From contig JBBRVP010000009.1 of assembly GCA_038246785.1 (NCBI GenBank), positions 1-64,000 on the forward strand: a stretch of 64,000 nucleotides of DNA. The letters run 5' to 3'. The position numbers and the translations under genes were made by a program. This DNA is from JBBRVP01 sp038246785. GTDB lineage: Bacteria > Actinomycetota > Actinomycetes > Jiangellales > Jiangellaceae. The notes under the pieces are model-generated. The model saw only the letters and a program-made list of their open reading frames with translations, had not been told where the DNA came from and made no database searches. Of this stretch, positions 40,863-48,145 are shown in pieces. Positions within the stretch are counted from its first letter, which is position 1, and every line of letters begins with the position of its first letter.

Positions 40863-42182
40863 TCACTCCGCCGGCCCGCCCCGGGATCCGAGCATCCGCG
40901 CCCAGGTCCCGGGGAAGTCGGGGAACGTCTTGTCGGTCGTGGCGATGTCCTCGACGAGGACGCCGGGGACGACCAGGCCGAGGACGGCGAGCGCCTGGGC
41001 GATGCGATGGTCGGCGTGGGTGTGCAGCAGCGTCCCGTGCAGCGGCCGCGGCCGCACCTCGAGCCCGTCGGCGGTCTCGCGCACCGCGCCGCCGAGCCGG
41101 CCGATCTCGGCGGCCAGGGCGGCCAGCCGGTCTGTCTCGTGCCCGCGCAGGTGGGCGATGCCGCGCAGGTACGACGGCCCGTCGGCAACCGCCGCCACGG
41201 CGGTGAGCACCGGGGTCAGCTCCCCGACCTCGTGCAGGTCGGCCTCGACGCCGTGCACGCGACCGCCGCCGCGCACGGTGAGGCCCGTGTCGTCGAGGGA
41301 CACCTCCGCGCCGAATGCGGCCAGCAGACCACGCACCGCGTCACCCGCCTGCCTGGTGCGCCGCGGCCAGTGCGGCACCCGCACCTCACCACCGGTGACG
41401 AGGGCCGCCGCCAGGAACGGCGCGGCGCTGGACAGGTCCGGCTCGACGACCTCGTCGAGGGCTGCGACGGCGCCGGGAGCCACCACCCAGCGGTCCGCCT
41501 CGGCGTCGTCGACGCTCACGCCGCGCTCGCGCAGCATGGCCACCGTCATCCGGATGTGCGGCTGCGAGGGGACCGGGTCTGCGTCGTGGCGCAGGTCCAA
41601 GCCTTGGTCGAAGCGCGCGCCGGCGAGCAGCAGCGCGGAGACGAACTGGCTGGAGGCCGCCGCGTCGATCCTCGCCGCCCCGCCCCGGACGCTGCCCAAG
41701 CCGACCACCGTGAGGGGCAGGGCCCCCCGGCCGCCGTCGTCCACGTGCGCGCCGACCGCTCGAAGCGCCGTCAGGAGCTGGCCCATGGGGCGGGCTCGAG
41801 CGCGACGATCACCGTCGAACCGGACCGAACCGGCGGCGAGCGCCGCAACCGGGGGCACGAAGCGCATGACCGTGCCGGCCAGGCCACAGTCCACCTCGGC
41901 CGGCCCCTGCAGGCGGCCTGGCCCCACCAGCCAGTCCTCACCGTCGTCCACGACCGTCACGCCGAGCGCGCGCAGGGCGGCCACCATCAGCAGGGTGTCG
42001 CGCGCCCGCAGCGGTGCACCGAGCCGCGAGGGTCGATCGGCCAACGCCGCCAGGACGAGCGCGCGGTTGGTGAGCGACTTCGAGCCGGGGACCTCGACCG
42101 TGGCGCTGACCGGTCCGGGCGCCAGCGGCGCTGCCCACGGCCGCGACATGGCGGCGTCGACCACCGGCGGCGTACCCACCAC
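40863..42182 (-). CDS. aroA: 3-phosphoshikimate 1-carboxyvinyltransferase (EPSP synthase)
   Basis: A 439-residue EPSP synthase. GSKSLTNRAL near the N-terminus binds shikimate-3-phosphate/PEP, LAGTVMRF is the PEP-site motif (family NAGTAxR), SSQFVSALLL and DLSSAAPFLAAALV are domain hinges, and RGHETDRLAAL, HADHRIAQALAV hold the catalytic charged residues. It joins PEP to shikimate-3-phosphate in aromatic amino acid synthesis. TAACCT lies 3 nt before the GTG at 42182 and 6 nt before the GTG at 42179, so the latter may be the true, leaderless start. Confidence 0.94.
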   Translation of the reverse strand: MVGTPPVVDAAMSRPWAAPLAPGPVSATVEVPGSKSLTNRALVLAALADRPSRLGAPLRARDTLLMVAALRALGVTVVDDGEDWLVGPGRLQGPAEVDCGLAGTVMRFVPPVAALAAGSVRFDGDRRARARPMGQLLTALRAVGAHVDDGGRGALPLTVVGLGSVRGGAARIDAAASSQFVSALLLAGARFDQGLDLRHDADPVPSQPHIRMTVAMLRERGVSVDDAEADRWVVAPGAVAALDEVVEPDLSSAAPFLAAALVTGGEVRVPHWPRRTRQAGDAVRGLLAAFGAEVSLDDTGLTVRGGGRVHGVEADLHEVGELTPVLTAVAAVADGPSYLRGIAHLRGHETDRLAALAAEIGRLGGAVRETADGLEVRPRPLHGTLLHTHADHRIAQALAVLGLVVPGVLVEDIATTDKTFPDFPGTWARMLGSRGGPAE

Positions 42183-42214
42183 GGCAGGTTAGTGGGGGAC
42201 CTGCGGCAGCCTGG

Positions 42215-42763
42215 TCAGGCGACCAGCTCGTGGGCCGTCCGCCGAGCGTCGGCGCGGGCGGCGCGGACCGCCAGCTTCGCCTCCCGCCGCGCGGTGCGGG
42301 CAGCGCGCGTGGCGTCCTTGGCCGCCCGCCTCGTACGCCAGGCGACGCCGGGCTTGCCGGCAGTGTCCACGCCCGCGATCAGCAGCCCGCCGGCCAGGCT
42401 GACGTTCTTGAGGAACTGGATGCGTTGCGCCCGCCGCTGCGCCGGGTCGTCCTCGTCCCAGAAGCGGTGGCCCGCCGCGGTGGTCGGCACCAGGGACGCC
42501 GCCAGAGCGAGCGAGGAGGCGCGCGGGAAGCTACCGGTCGCCAGTGCCAAGCCGGCGACGACCTGCGTGGCCGCGTTGACCCGGACCAGCGCCTTGGGAT
42601 CGGTCGGGAGCCATGGCACGTACCGTTCGAGCGCCGGGCGCAGGCGGTCGACCAGGGTCTTCGACTTCCCGACGACGGGCTCGGGATCGCGAAGGACCTG
42701 CGCTCCCTGCACGACGAACACGGTGGCGAGCATGGGTCGGGCGAGGGCTCTGACCAGCGTCAT
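42215..42763 (-). CDS. DoxX-family membrane protein
   Basis: A 182-residue protein with a DoxX core: LVRALARPMLATVFVVQGAQVLRDP, VNAATQVVAGLALATGSFPRASSLALAASLVP and QFLKNVSLAGGLLIAGVD, giving four helices. A long basic tail (WRTRRAAKDATRAARTARRE and on) of about 45 residues follows, unusual for DoxX and suggesting interaction with membrane surface or nucleic acid. DoxX proteins take part in thiol/redox complexes with SseA and SodA in mycobacteria. ATG at 42763 is preceded by GGCGAGGG. It ends 32 nt before the aroA start. Confidence 0.82.
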   Translation of the reverse strand: MTLVRALARPMLATVFVVQGAQVLRDPEPVVGKSKTLVDRLRPALERYVPWLPTDPKALVRVNAATQVVAGLALATGSFPRASSLALAASLVPTTAAGHRFWDEDDPAQRRAQRIQFLKNVSLAGGLLIAGVDTAGKPGVAWRTRRAAKDATRAARTARREAKLAVRAARADARRTAHELVA

Positions 42764-42844
42764 GCCCTCGCCTTTCCCCCCGCGGCCCCCGCCGAACCTC
42801 CTGCACCCGTTCCCGCGGGTCCGGGGTGTGCGAGGGTGAGGCGC

Positions 42845-43630
42845 ATGTGCGGGCGGTACGCGGCGAGCCGTAGCCCCGAGGACCTCGTCGAGGAGTTCGA
42901 GGTGGATCGCGTCGTGCCCGGCACGGCCGAGCGCCTCGAGCCGGACTGGAACGTCGCACCGACCAAGCCGGTGCCCGGCGTGCTCACCCGCTGGCGACGC
43001 GACGAGTCGGGTCGGCGGACCGACGAACCCGAGCGTCGGCTGACCGCCCTGCGCTGGGGGTTGGTGCCGTCGTGGGCGAAGGACCCGGCGATCGGCTCTC
43101 GGCTCATCAACGCCCGCGTCGAGACCGTGGCCGACAAGCCGGCCTTTCGCAAGGCGTTCGCCGCCCGCCGCTGCCTGTTGCCCGCTGACGGCTACTACGA
43201 GTGGTACGGCGAGCAGCGCGGGCGCAAGCAGCCGTTCTGGATCGCACCGTCCGACGGGGGCGTGCTCGCGCTGGCCGGGCTCTACGAGTTGTGGCGTGAC
43301 CCCCGTCGTAGCGCGGAGGACCCAGAGGCGGTCTGGTGGACGAGCACCGTCATCACGACGACCGCGGAGGACGGACTGGGTCGTATCCACGACCGGATGC
43401 CGATGACGGTCGATCGTGCGCGATGGGACCAGTGGCTCGACCCGGCCACGAGCGACCCGGAGCGCCTGCGCGCCCTGCTCGTCCCCGCGATGCCCGGCCG
43501 GCTGAGTGCCGTACCGGTCTCGACCGAGGTCAACGACGTCCGCAACAACGGGCCGCAGCTGGTGCACCCGCTGCCCGACGGGCTCGTGACGACCTCCGAC
43601 GACGAACCGGTGCTCTTCGAGCGCCCGTGA
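42845..43630 (+). CDS. SOS response-associated peptidase family (HMCES/YedK-type AP-site crosslinker)
   Basis: A 261-residue SRAP-domain protein. After loss of Met, Cys 2 of MCGRYAA forms a thiazolidine with abasic sites in single-stranded DNA. Other conserved residues are in PTKPVPGVL, WGLVPSWAKDP, LINARVET, RRCLLPADGYYEW (Glu near 119) and GRIHDRMPM (His near 180). It shields abasic sites from error-prone repair. Length is slightly above average. It probably heads an operon with the alpha/beta hydrolase 10 nt downstream. ATG at 42845 is fixed by the invariant Cys 2. Confidence 0.95.
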   Translation: MCGRYAASRSPEDLVEEFEVDRVVPGTAERLEPDWNVAPTKPVPGVLTRWRRDESGRRTDEPERRLTALRWGLVPSWAKDPAIGSRLINARVETVADKPAFRKAFAARRCLLPADGYYEWYGEQRGRKQPFWIAPSDGGVLALAGLYELWRDPRRSAEDPEAVWWTSTVITTTAEDGLGRIHDRMPMTVDRARWDQWLDPATSDPERLRALLVPAMPGRLSAVPVSTEVNDVRNNGPQLVHPLPDGLVTTSDDEPVLFERP

Positions 43631-43640
43631 GTGCCGCTCG

Positions 43641-44300
43641 GTGAGCCCCCCGGGTCCACTCCTGGTCGCCACGCCGCACGGCGCGGGACGCGTGTGGTCG
43701 CACCGTTCGCGACGTCGGCCACGCTCGACCGTGGTGCTCGGGCACGGCGCCGGTGGCGGCCTGGCCGCCCGTGACCTCGTCCGGCTCGCCGCGCAGTTGC
43801 CGGAGCGCGGGGTCGACGTCGCTCTTGTCGAGCAGCCGTGGCGAGTGGCCGGGCGTCGGGTCGCTCCGCGCCCGGTGGTGCTCGATGCGGCCTGGTGCGC
43901 AGCGGTCTCGGCGCTCGGCGCCTCCGGTGGCGTGCGGGGCGCGCTGGTCGTCGGCGGGCGCAGTGCGGGCGCCCGCGTGGCCTGCCGCACGGCGGCGACG
44001 CTGGGGGCGGTCGGCGTGCTGGCCCTGGCCTTCCCGCTCCACCCGCCCGGCCGCCCGGAGCGCAGCCGGCGCCCCGAGCTGGAGGCGGCCGGCGTACCGG
44101 TGCTGGTCGTCCAGGGCGAGCGCGACCCGTTCGGGGCCCCGGCTGAGCTGGGGCAGGGCCGCTTCGAGGTGGTGCCGGTCGCCGACGCCGACCACGGCTT
44201 CGCCCGGCCCACCAGCCGCGGGGGCCCCGAGCCGGCATGGGAGCCGGTCATGGCCGCCGTCGTGCGCTGGCTCGACGAGGTGGTGCCGCCCGGGGAATGA
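43641..44300 (+). CDS. TEX30/KANL3-like alpha/beta hydrolase
   Basis: A 219-residue alpha/beta hydrolase. STVVLGHGAGGGLAARDL resembles the oxyanion region, VVGGRSAGARVACR contains the nucleophile elbow GRSAG (Ser near 109), VQGERDPFG the acid, and DADHGFARP the catalytic His (near 192). It matches the small predicted hydrolases related to TEX30/dienelactone hydrolase; substrate unknown. It starts with GTG 10 nt after the HMCES-type gene. The final codons overlap a candidate SigR promoter for the next gene. Confidence 0.85.
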   Translation: MSPPGPLLVATPHGAGRVWSHRSRRRPRSTVVLGHGAGGGLAARDLVRLAAQLPERGVDVALVEQPWRVAGRRVAPRPVVLDAAWCAAVSALGASGGVRGALVVGGRSAGARVACRTAATLGAVGVLALAFPLHPPGRPERSRRPELEAAGVPVLVVQGERDPFGAPAELGQGRFEVVPVADADHGFARPTSRGGPEPAWEPVMAAVVRWLDEVVPPGE

Positions 44301-44320
44301 GCGGTCGCCCGGGCGGCGTT
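44294..44320 (+). promoter_or_regulatory. Candidate SigR-dependent promoter of sigR
   Basis: GGAAT (44294-44298), 19 nt, GTT (44318-44320). SigR/SigH promoters read GGAAT, about 18 nt, GTT, and sigR is autoregulated in relatives. The expected start of transcription falls near 44327-44330, at a GTG (44330) in frame with sigR 48 codons upstream of the usual ATG. Confidence 0.5.
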
Positions 44321-44473
44321 CGACCGGACGTGACCACGCAGACCGCCACCCGGCCGTTGGTCCGGTTCGGCGGGCTGCTGGGCTGGCGGGCGTGGCGGCC
44401 GGAGCGGACGGACTCGCTGCGCGGCGACGACCGGGCGGGCGGCCACCTCCGCGCGGGGCTACGCTCGGCGCCG

Positions 44474-45139
44474 ATGTCCCTTTCCCAGAGTCCGCGCGAA
44501 CCGGGCAGCACGCCCGCCGCTGCGGTGCGCGCCGGGCCCGAACCGCCGGCCGTGCGGACTGCGAGGTTCGAGCTCGAGGCGCTGCCCTACCTCGACCAGC
44601 TCTACGGTGCAGCGCTGCGAATGACTCGCAACCCCGCCGATGCCGAGGACCTCGTCCAGGAGACCTTCGCCAAGGCGTTCGCCTCGTTTCACCAGTACGA
44701 GCCGGGCACCAACCTCAAGGCGTGGCTGTACCGCATACTCACCAACTCCTTCATCAACTCCTACCGCAAGAAGCAGCGCCAGCCGCAGCAGTCGGGCGCG
44801 GAAGACATCGAGGACTGGCAACTGGTGCGGGCGGAGTCGCACACCTCGTCCGGGCTGAAGTCCGCAGAGGCAGAGGCGCTCGAGCATCTCCCTGATTCCG
44901 ACGTCAAGGAAGCCCTCCAGCAGATCCCCGAGGACTTCCGGATGGCGGTCTATCTCGCCGACGTCGAGGGGTTCGCGTACAAGGAGATCGCGGAGATCAT
45001 GGGGACGCCGATCGGCACCGTGATGTCACGCCTGCACCGGGGCCGGCGGCAGTTGCGTGGGCTGCTCGAGGACTACGCCCTCGAGCGTGGGCTCGTCCGC
45101 ACCGGCGGGGCCGCCAGGGCGAGGGAGGCCGGCGCATGA
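44474..45139 (+). CDS. sigR: SigR/SigH-type ECF sigma factor (oxidative stress)
   Basis: A 221-residue ECF sigma factor. Region 2 has YGAALRMTRNPADAEDLVQETFAKAF, then NLKAWLYRILTNSFINSYRKKQR, and region 4 has DVEGFAYKEIAEIMGTPIGTVMSRLHRGRRQLR, nearly the textbook SigR/SigH sequence. It drives thiol-stress genes (thioredoxin, mycothiol). TACGCT ends 8 nt before the ATG, so a short, leaderless form is plausible from one promoter, and a 48-residue longer isoform from GTG 44330 is possible from another. It overlaps rsrA by 4 nt (ATGA). Confidence 0.94.
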   Translation: MSLSQSPREPGSTPAAAVRAGPEPPAVRTARFELEALPYLDQLYGAALRMTRNPADAEDLVQETFAKAFASFHQYEPGTNLKAWLYRILTNSFINSYRKKQRQPQQSGAEDIEDWQLVRAESHTSSGLKSAEAEALEHLPDSDVKEALQQIPEDFRMAVYLADVEGFAYKEIAEIMGTPIGTVMSRLHRGRRQLRGLLEDYALERGLVRTGGAARAREAGA

Positions 45140-45402
45140 GCTGTGGCAATCCGCATGAAGTCGACTGCCGCGAGGTCCTGGACCGGGTCTACTCGTTCAT
45201 CGACGGCGAGCTCGGTCCCGGCGACCTCACCCAGATCCGGCGGCACCTCGACGAGTGCGGGCCGTGCCTGACGACGTTCGATCTCGAGCGCATGCTCAAG
45301 GCGCTGGTTGCCCGCTCCTGCCAGGAGCAAGCACCCGCCGAGCTGCGCGAGCGGATCCGCCTGCGCATCTCGCAGGTGCGCATCGAGGTCGCCGACGGCT
45401 GA
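45136..45402 (+). CDS. rsrA: Zinc-binding anti-sigma factor RsrA
   Basis: An 88-residue ZAS-domain protein. Zinc ligands H37-x3-C41-x2-C44 (HLDECGPC) are intact, Cys 11 and Cys 3/His 7 precede them, as in RsrA where Cys 11 forms the redox disulfide. It binds SigR in reducing conditions and releases it after disulfide stress. The ATG overlaps the sigR stop, so the pair is made in ratio. A convergent bL37 gene lies 31 nt downstream, an arrangement also typical of actinobacteria. Confidence 0.95.
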   Translation: MSCGNPHEVDCREVLDRVYSFIDGELGPGDLTQIRRHLDECGPCLTTFDLERMLKALVARSCQEQAPAELRERIRLRISQVRIEVADG

Positions 45403-45433
45403 AGCCGGGCGACCGTCTGCCAGGCGGCTGTCG

Positions 45434-45508
45434 TCAGCTGTTGGGGCGCTTCCCGTGGTTGGCGGCGCTCTTCTTGCGCGACTTGCGCTTGCGCGAGGCC
45501 TTCGCCAT
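45434..45508 (-). CDS. 50S ribosomal protein bL37 (24 aa)
   Basis: A 24-residue basic protein beginning MAKASRKRKSRKKSAA and ending NHGKRPNS. This matches the tiny actinobacterial large-subunit protein bL37 described from Mycobacterium ribosomes, whose end NHGKRPN is invariant. It sits in the peptidyl-transferase/H-region of 23S rRNA. The ATG has GGAGGAAGC 2-3 nt upstream. Being so short it is often missed in annotation. It faces rsrA, as it does near sigR in other actinobacteria. Confidence 0.9.
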   Translation of the reverse strand: MAKASRKRKSRKKSAANHGKRPNS

Positions 45509-45581
45509 CGCTTCCTCCGCGAGATCGAGGGATCGGGGTACGACGGCACATCCTCTCACGACCGCCTGCGGCGCCCGCTCG

Positions 45582-46316
45582 TCAGGCGGGCTGCATCCTG
45601 CCGAACCGGCGGTTGAGCGCGTCGAGAACCGCGCGGGCGACCGCGTCGGGCTCATCCACCCGGACGAGCGCCGAACCGACAAGCGTGTGCTCGCCGTCTT
45701 CTGGCACTCCCAGGACGAGCACGACCATGGCGGCTCGGACGTCGCCGGCGGCGATGACGGAGGCGTGCTCGATCCGGGCCGGCACGTCCAGAAGACCGCT
45801 CACCGCGTCCAGCGCGGCGCGGGCGACCAGCCAGAAACGCAGGCTTCCGTGGACCGGGCCGTCGGCCGCCCCCTCGAAGACCGTCGCTCCACGAACGACC
45901 GTGACGGCCACGTCGAACCCGCTGGCACGGGTGCGGACGACGACGCTGTCGAGCACCGGTCGCTGCGTGAGCACCGGCTCCATCGGCTGACGTGGCCGCT
46001 CGCCCGCCGGCTCGACGGCGATCGCGCCCTCCGGCCCTGGCTCGCGAGCGACCAGCGAGGCGACGGGCGGCGCGTCCGGCACCTCGTCGTCGAGCTGCAC
46101 GACGCTCACCGTCCGGTGGTCGACAGAGATCCCCAGCTCGGCGAGCGCGAGTGACTGCACGTCGCGCACGAGCTGCTTCGCCGGCTTGCCGGGCAGCGCG
46201 ACGACGTGCACCTCCAGCGGGGCGGCCTCGGCGTTGGTCACGACGCTGACCGCACGGACACCGGGCAGCTTCGTGAGCGCGGCCTCGAGGTCTGGCAGCA
46301 GTCGCAAAGGCGGCAT
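45582..46316 (-). CDS. Conserved hypothetical protein, 244 aa
   Basis: Not recognised. The sequence alternates short strands and helices: LEAALTKLPGVRAVSVVTNAE, PLEVHVVALPGKPAKQLVRDV, HRTVSVVQLDDE, then a Pro-rich linker (AGERPRQPMEPVLTQRP) and a second half FDVAVTVVRGATVFEGAADG, RIEHASVIAAGDVRAAMVVL. The two halves look like ferredoxin-fold or ACT-like units, so a regulatory or heavy-metal-associated role could be imagined, but no ligand residues stand out. It lies between bL37 and the HD-protein leader, transcribed away from both. Codon use is typical, so it is likely real. Confidence 0.65.
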   Translation of the reverse strand: MPPLRLLPDLEAALTKLPGVRAVSVVTNAEAAPLEVHVVALPGKPAKQLVRDVQSLALAELGISVDHRTVSVVQLDDEVPDAPPVASLVAREPGPEGAIAVEPAGERPRQPMEPVLTQRPVLDSVVVRTRASGFDVAVTVVRGATVFEGAADGPVHGSLRFWLVARAALDAVSGLLDVPARIEHASVIAAGDVRAAMVVLVLGVPEDGEHTLVGSALVRVDEPDAVARAVLDALNRRFGRMQPA

Positions 46317-46631
46317 GGGCGCAGTCTGGACCTACGTGGTGGTGCAGGTCACGGCCGCGAGACTCGCCGATGCGTGACGTGAAGTTGCGGTCGGCACCCG
46401 GTGGTGGCCTCATACTGGAGGTGCCAGTCGCGGACGGATAGCCACAGCTGTGCGGGTCGTTGCCTTTCCGGCAGCTTCCGGCATGTCCGCGACCACAACT
46501 CCAGAGAGCGGGACCGGGACCGGCAGCGCTCAACCCCCCACAGAGAGCTCGGAACGACCTGCAGCGGAGCGGAGCGCGCGAGGACGACTCAGCGGCGTCC
46601 TCGACACCACCGTGAAAGGAGCTGTTCCCCC
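46317..46631 (+). promoter_or_regulatory. Structured leader before the 21-codon ORF and HD-GYP genes
   Basis: No gene is seen in these 315 nt. Inverted arms GTCGCGGAC (46427-46435) and GTCCGCGAC (46485-46493) close a 67-nt element holding the palindrome CACAGCTGTG and a CCGG-CAGCTT-CCGG hairpin, a possible three-way junction. A second hairpin, CGAGGACG-ACTCAGCGG-CGTCCTCG (46579-46603), lies just before an AAAGGAG Shine-Dalgarno. This looks like a cis-regulatory RNA, but it matches no riboswitch I recognise, including those for c-di-GMP or c-di-AMP. Confidence 0.4.
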
Positions 46632-46697
46632 ATGAAGAAGGCCTCCTCGGCAATCGAGAACTTCCTTCGCACCGGTGCCAACTGGCGCTGGCAGTGA
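46632..46697 (+). CDS. 21-aa small ORF (leader peptide candidate)
   Basis: A 21-codon frame beginning MKKASSAIENF and ending GANWRWQ. It has an AAAGGAG Shine-Dalgarno 10 nt upstream and a helix-like middle. Its TGA overlaps a GTG in frame with the HD-GYP gene; the preferred HD-GYP ATG lies 50 nt later with its own GGGAGGA. It sits after a structured leader. Two Trp codons three apart near the stop raise the possibility of an attenuation or translational-sensing peptide. It resembles no peptide I know; it could also be a small membrane-surface peptide. Confidence 0.45.
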   Translation: MKKASSAIENFLRTGANWRWQ

Positions 46698-46747
46698 CCG
46701 TGGACGTTGTCGGTCCCCGTCCCGCTCTCTGGCACCCGGGAGGACGA

Positions 46748-48145
46748 ATGCGGCTGCGCAGCCGTGCACCGGAGGCCTACGTGGCGCTCCTGGCCCTCGC
46801 GGCTGCGCTCGTGCTCTGGCAGGCGGCGAGCCGCGGTGCAGACTGGCGGACCGTCGGGCTCCTCGCCGCGCTGCACCTGCTCGCCGAGTGGCAGTTCTCC
46901 AACCTGTGGCCGACGCGGGTCGTCCTCACCCTCGGATCCATCGTCATCATGGCGGCCCTGATCATCGTGGGGCCGCTGCCGTCGACGCTCGTCGCCCTGA
47001 CCAGCATCGTCCCGCCAGTGCACATCCCGTTGGTCAAGCGGATCTTTAACGCCAGCCAGGCGGTGCTGTGCACCGTGGCCGCCGGCACGGCGTACGTCCT
47101 GCTCGGCGGCCCGGTCGGCCCCGGCTTCGGGCCGGATGCCTTCCCCCGCGTGCTCCTGCCGGTGCTGGCAATGCAGGCCGTTTACGTCGTCTGCAACGCC
47201 CTGCTGCTCTCCGTCGTCGTGCGCCTGTCGTCCGGTGTGCCGATGTGGGGACTGCTGCGCGGGGTGCTACTGCCGTCGGCGGCCGGCTATGTCGCATACG
47301 GGCTGTTCGGCCTGCTCCTCGCGGCGCTGTGGCTCGGCGGCCTCGGCGGCTTCTCGGCCGTCCTGCTGCTGCTGCCGCTGTTCATCGCCCGCTGGGTCTT
47401 CGCGCAGTACGCCGCGGAGAAGGAGGCCTACGAGGCCACCGTCCGTGCTCTCGTCCAGGCCGTGGAGACCAAGGACGTCTACACCCGGGGCCACAGCGAG
47501 CGGGTGGCGCAGGGTTCGGTCATGACCGCGCGCGGCATCGGGATGCGACAGGACCGCATCGAGTCGCTGCGCTACGCCGCGCTGCTGCACGATCTCGGCA
47601 AGATCAGCGTACCCACGCGCATCCTGCAGAAGACGTCGCGGCTCGACGACGGTGAGTTCGCAGCCGTGCAGCTGCACCCGGTGCGCGGTGTGGAGATGGT
47701 GCGCGACATCGACTTCCTCGACGAGGCTCGGCGCGGCATCCTCCACCACCACGAGCGCGTCGACGGCCTCGGCTACCCGATGGGCCTGCGCGGCAATGAC
47801 ATCCCGGAGTTCGCCCGGGTCATCGCCGTCGCCGACGCCTTCGACGCGATGACGACGGTCCGCTCCTACCGCGGCGCGCGCAGCGTCGACGAAGCCCGTC
47901 GCGAGCTCGAGCGCGGCCGGGGGACGCAATTCGATCCTGCCTTCGTCGAGTCCTTCCTCGTCGGGCTCGACCGCGACGGCTGGGAGGTCCCGGAGCCGCT
48001 CGCACCGGCCCCGCGCAGGCCACGTCGCGGCGGGCTCGACCTGTCCAGTGCCGACGCCGCCACAGCCGAGGACGGCGGGCGGCGAGGCGACCCGTCCTCG
48101 ACATACCAGCCGGGACTGCCCGGTGCTCCGGGTGAGGCGCAGTGA
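46748..48145 (+). CDS. Membrane-anchored HD-GYP domain protein
   Basis: A 465-residue protein. The N-terminal half has about seven helices (AYVALLALAAALVLW to FSAVLLLLPLFIARWVF) and may sense a signal in the membrane. The C-terminal HD-GYP domain is complete: GHSERVA, LLHDLGKISVP, HPVRGVEMV, HHHERVDGLGYP and DAFDAMTT supply the metal-binding His/Asp and the GYP loop. HD-GYP enzymes hydrolyse cyclic di-GMP. ATG 46748 with GGGAGGACGA upstream is favoured over GTG 46694. The next gene overlaps by 4 nt (GTGA), so the two HD proteins are coupled. Confidence 0.88.
   Translation: MRLRSRAPEAYVALLALAAALVLWQAASRGADWRTVGLLAALHLLAEWQFSNLWPTRVVLTLGSIVIMAALIIVGPLPSTLVALTSIVPPVHIPLVKRIFNASQAVLCTVAAGTAYVLLGGPVGPGFGPDAFPRVLLPVLAMQAVYVVCNALLLSVVVRLSSGVPMWGLLRGVLLPSAAGYVAYGLFGLLLAALWLGGLGGFSAVLLLLPLFIARWVFAQYAAEKEAYEATVRALVQAVETKDVYTRGHSERVAQGSVMTARGIGMRQDRIESLRYAALLHDLGKISVPTRILQKTSRLDDGEFAAVQLHPVRGVEMVRDIDFLDEARRGILHHHERVDGLGYPMGLRGNDIPEFARVIAVADAFDAMTTVRSYRGARSVDEARRELERGRGTQFDPAFVESFLVGLDRDGWEVPEPLAPAPRRPRRGGLDLSSADAATAEDGGRRGDPSSTYQPGLPGAPGEAQ

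Noticed and set aside
46427..46493. A c-di-GMP or c-di-AMP riboswitch before the HD-GYP gene
   Set aside because: The conserved GEMM and ydaO core motifs are missing, although the location would suit one.
46401..46631. In-frame upstream extension of the 21-codon ORF (98 codons)
   Set aside because: It lacks a ribosome-binding site and protein-like composition, and covers the predicted RNA stems; the short start has AAAGGAG.
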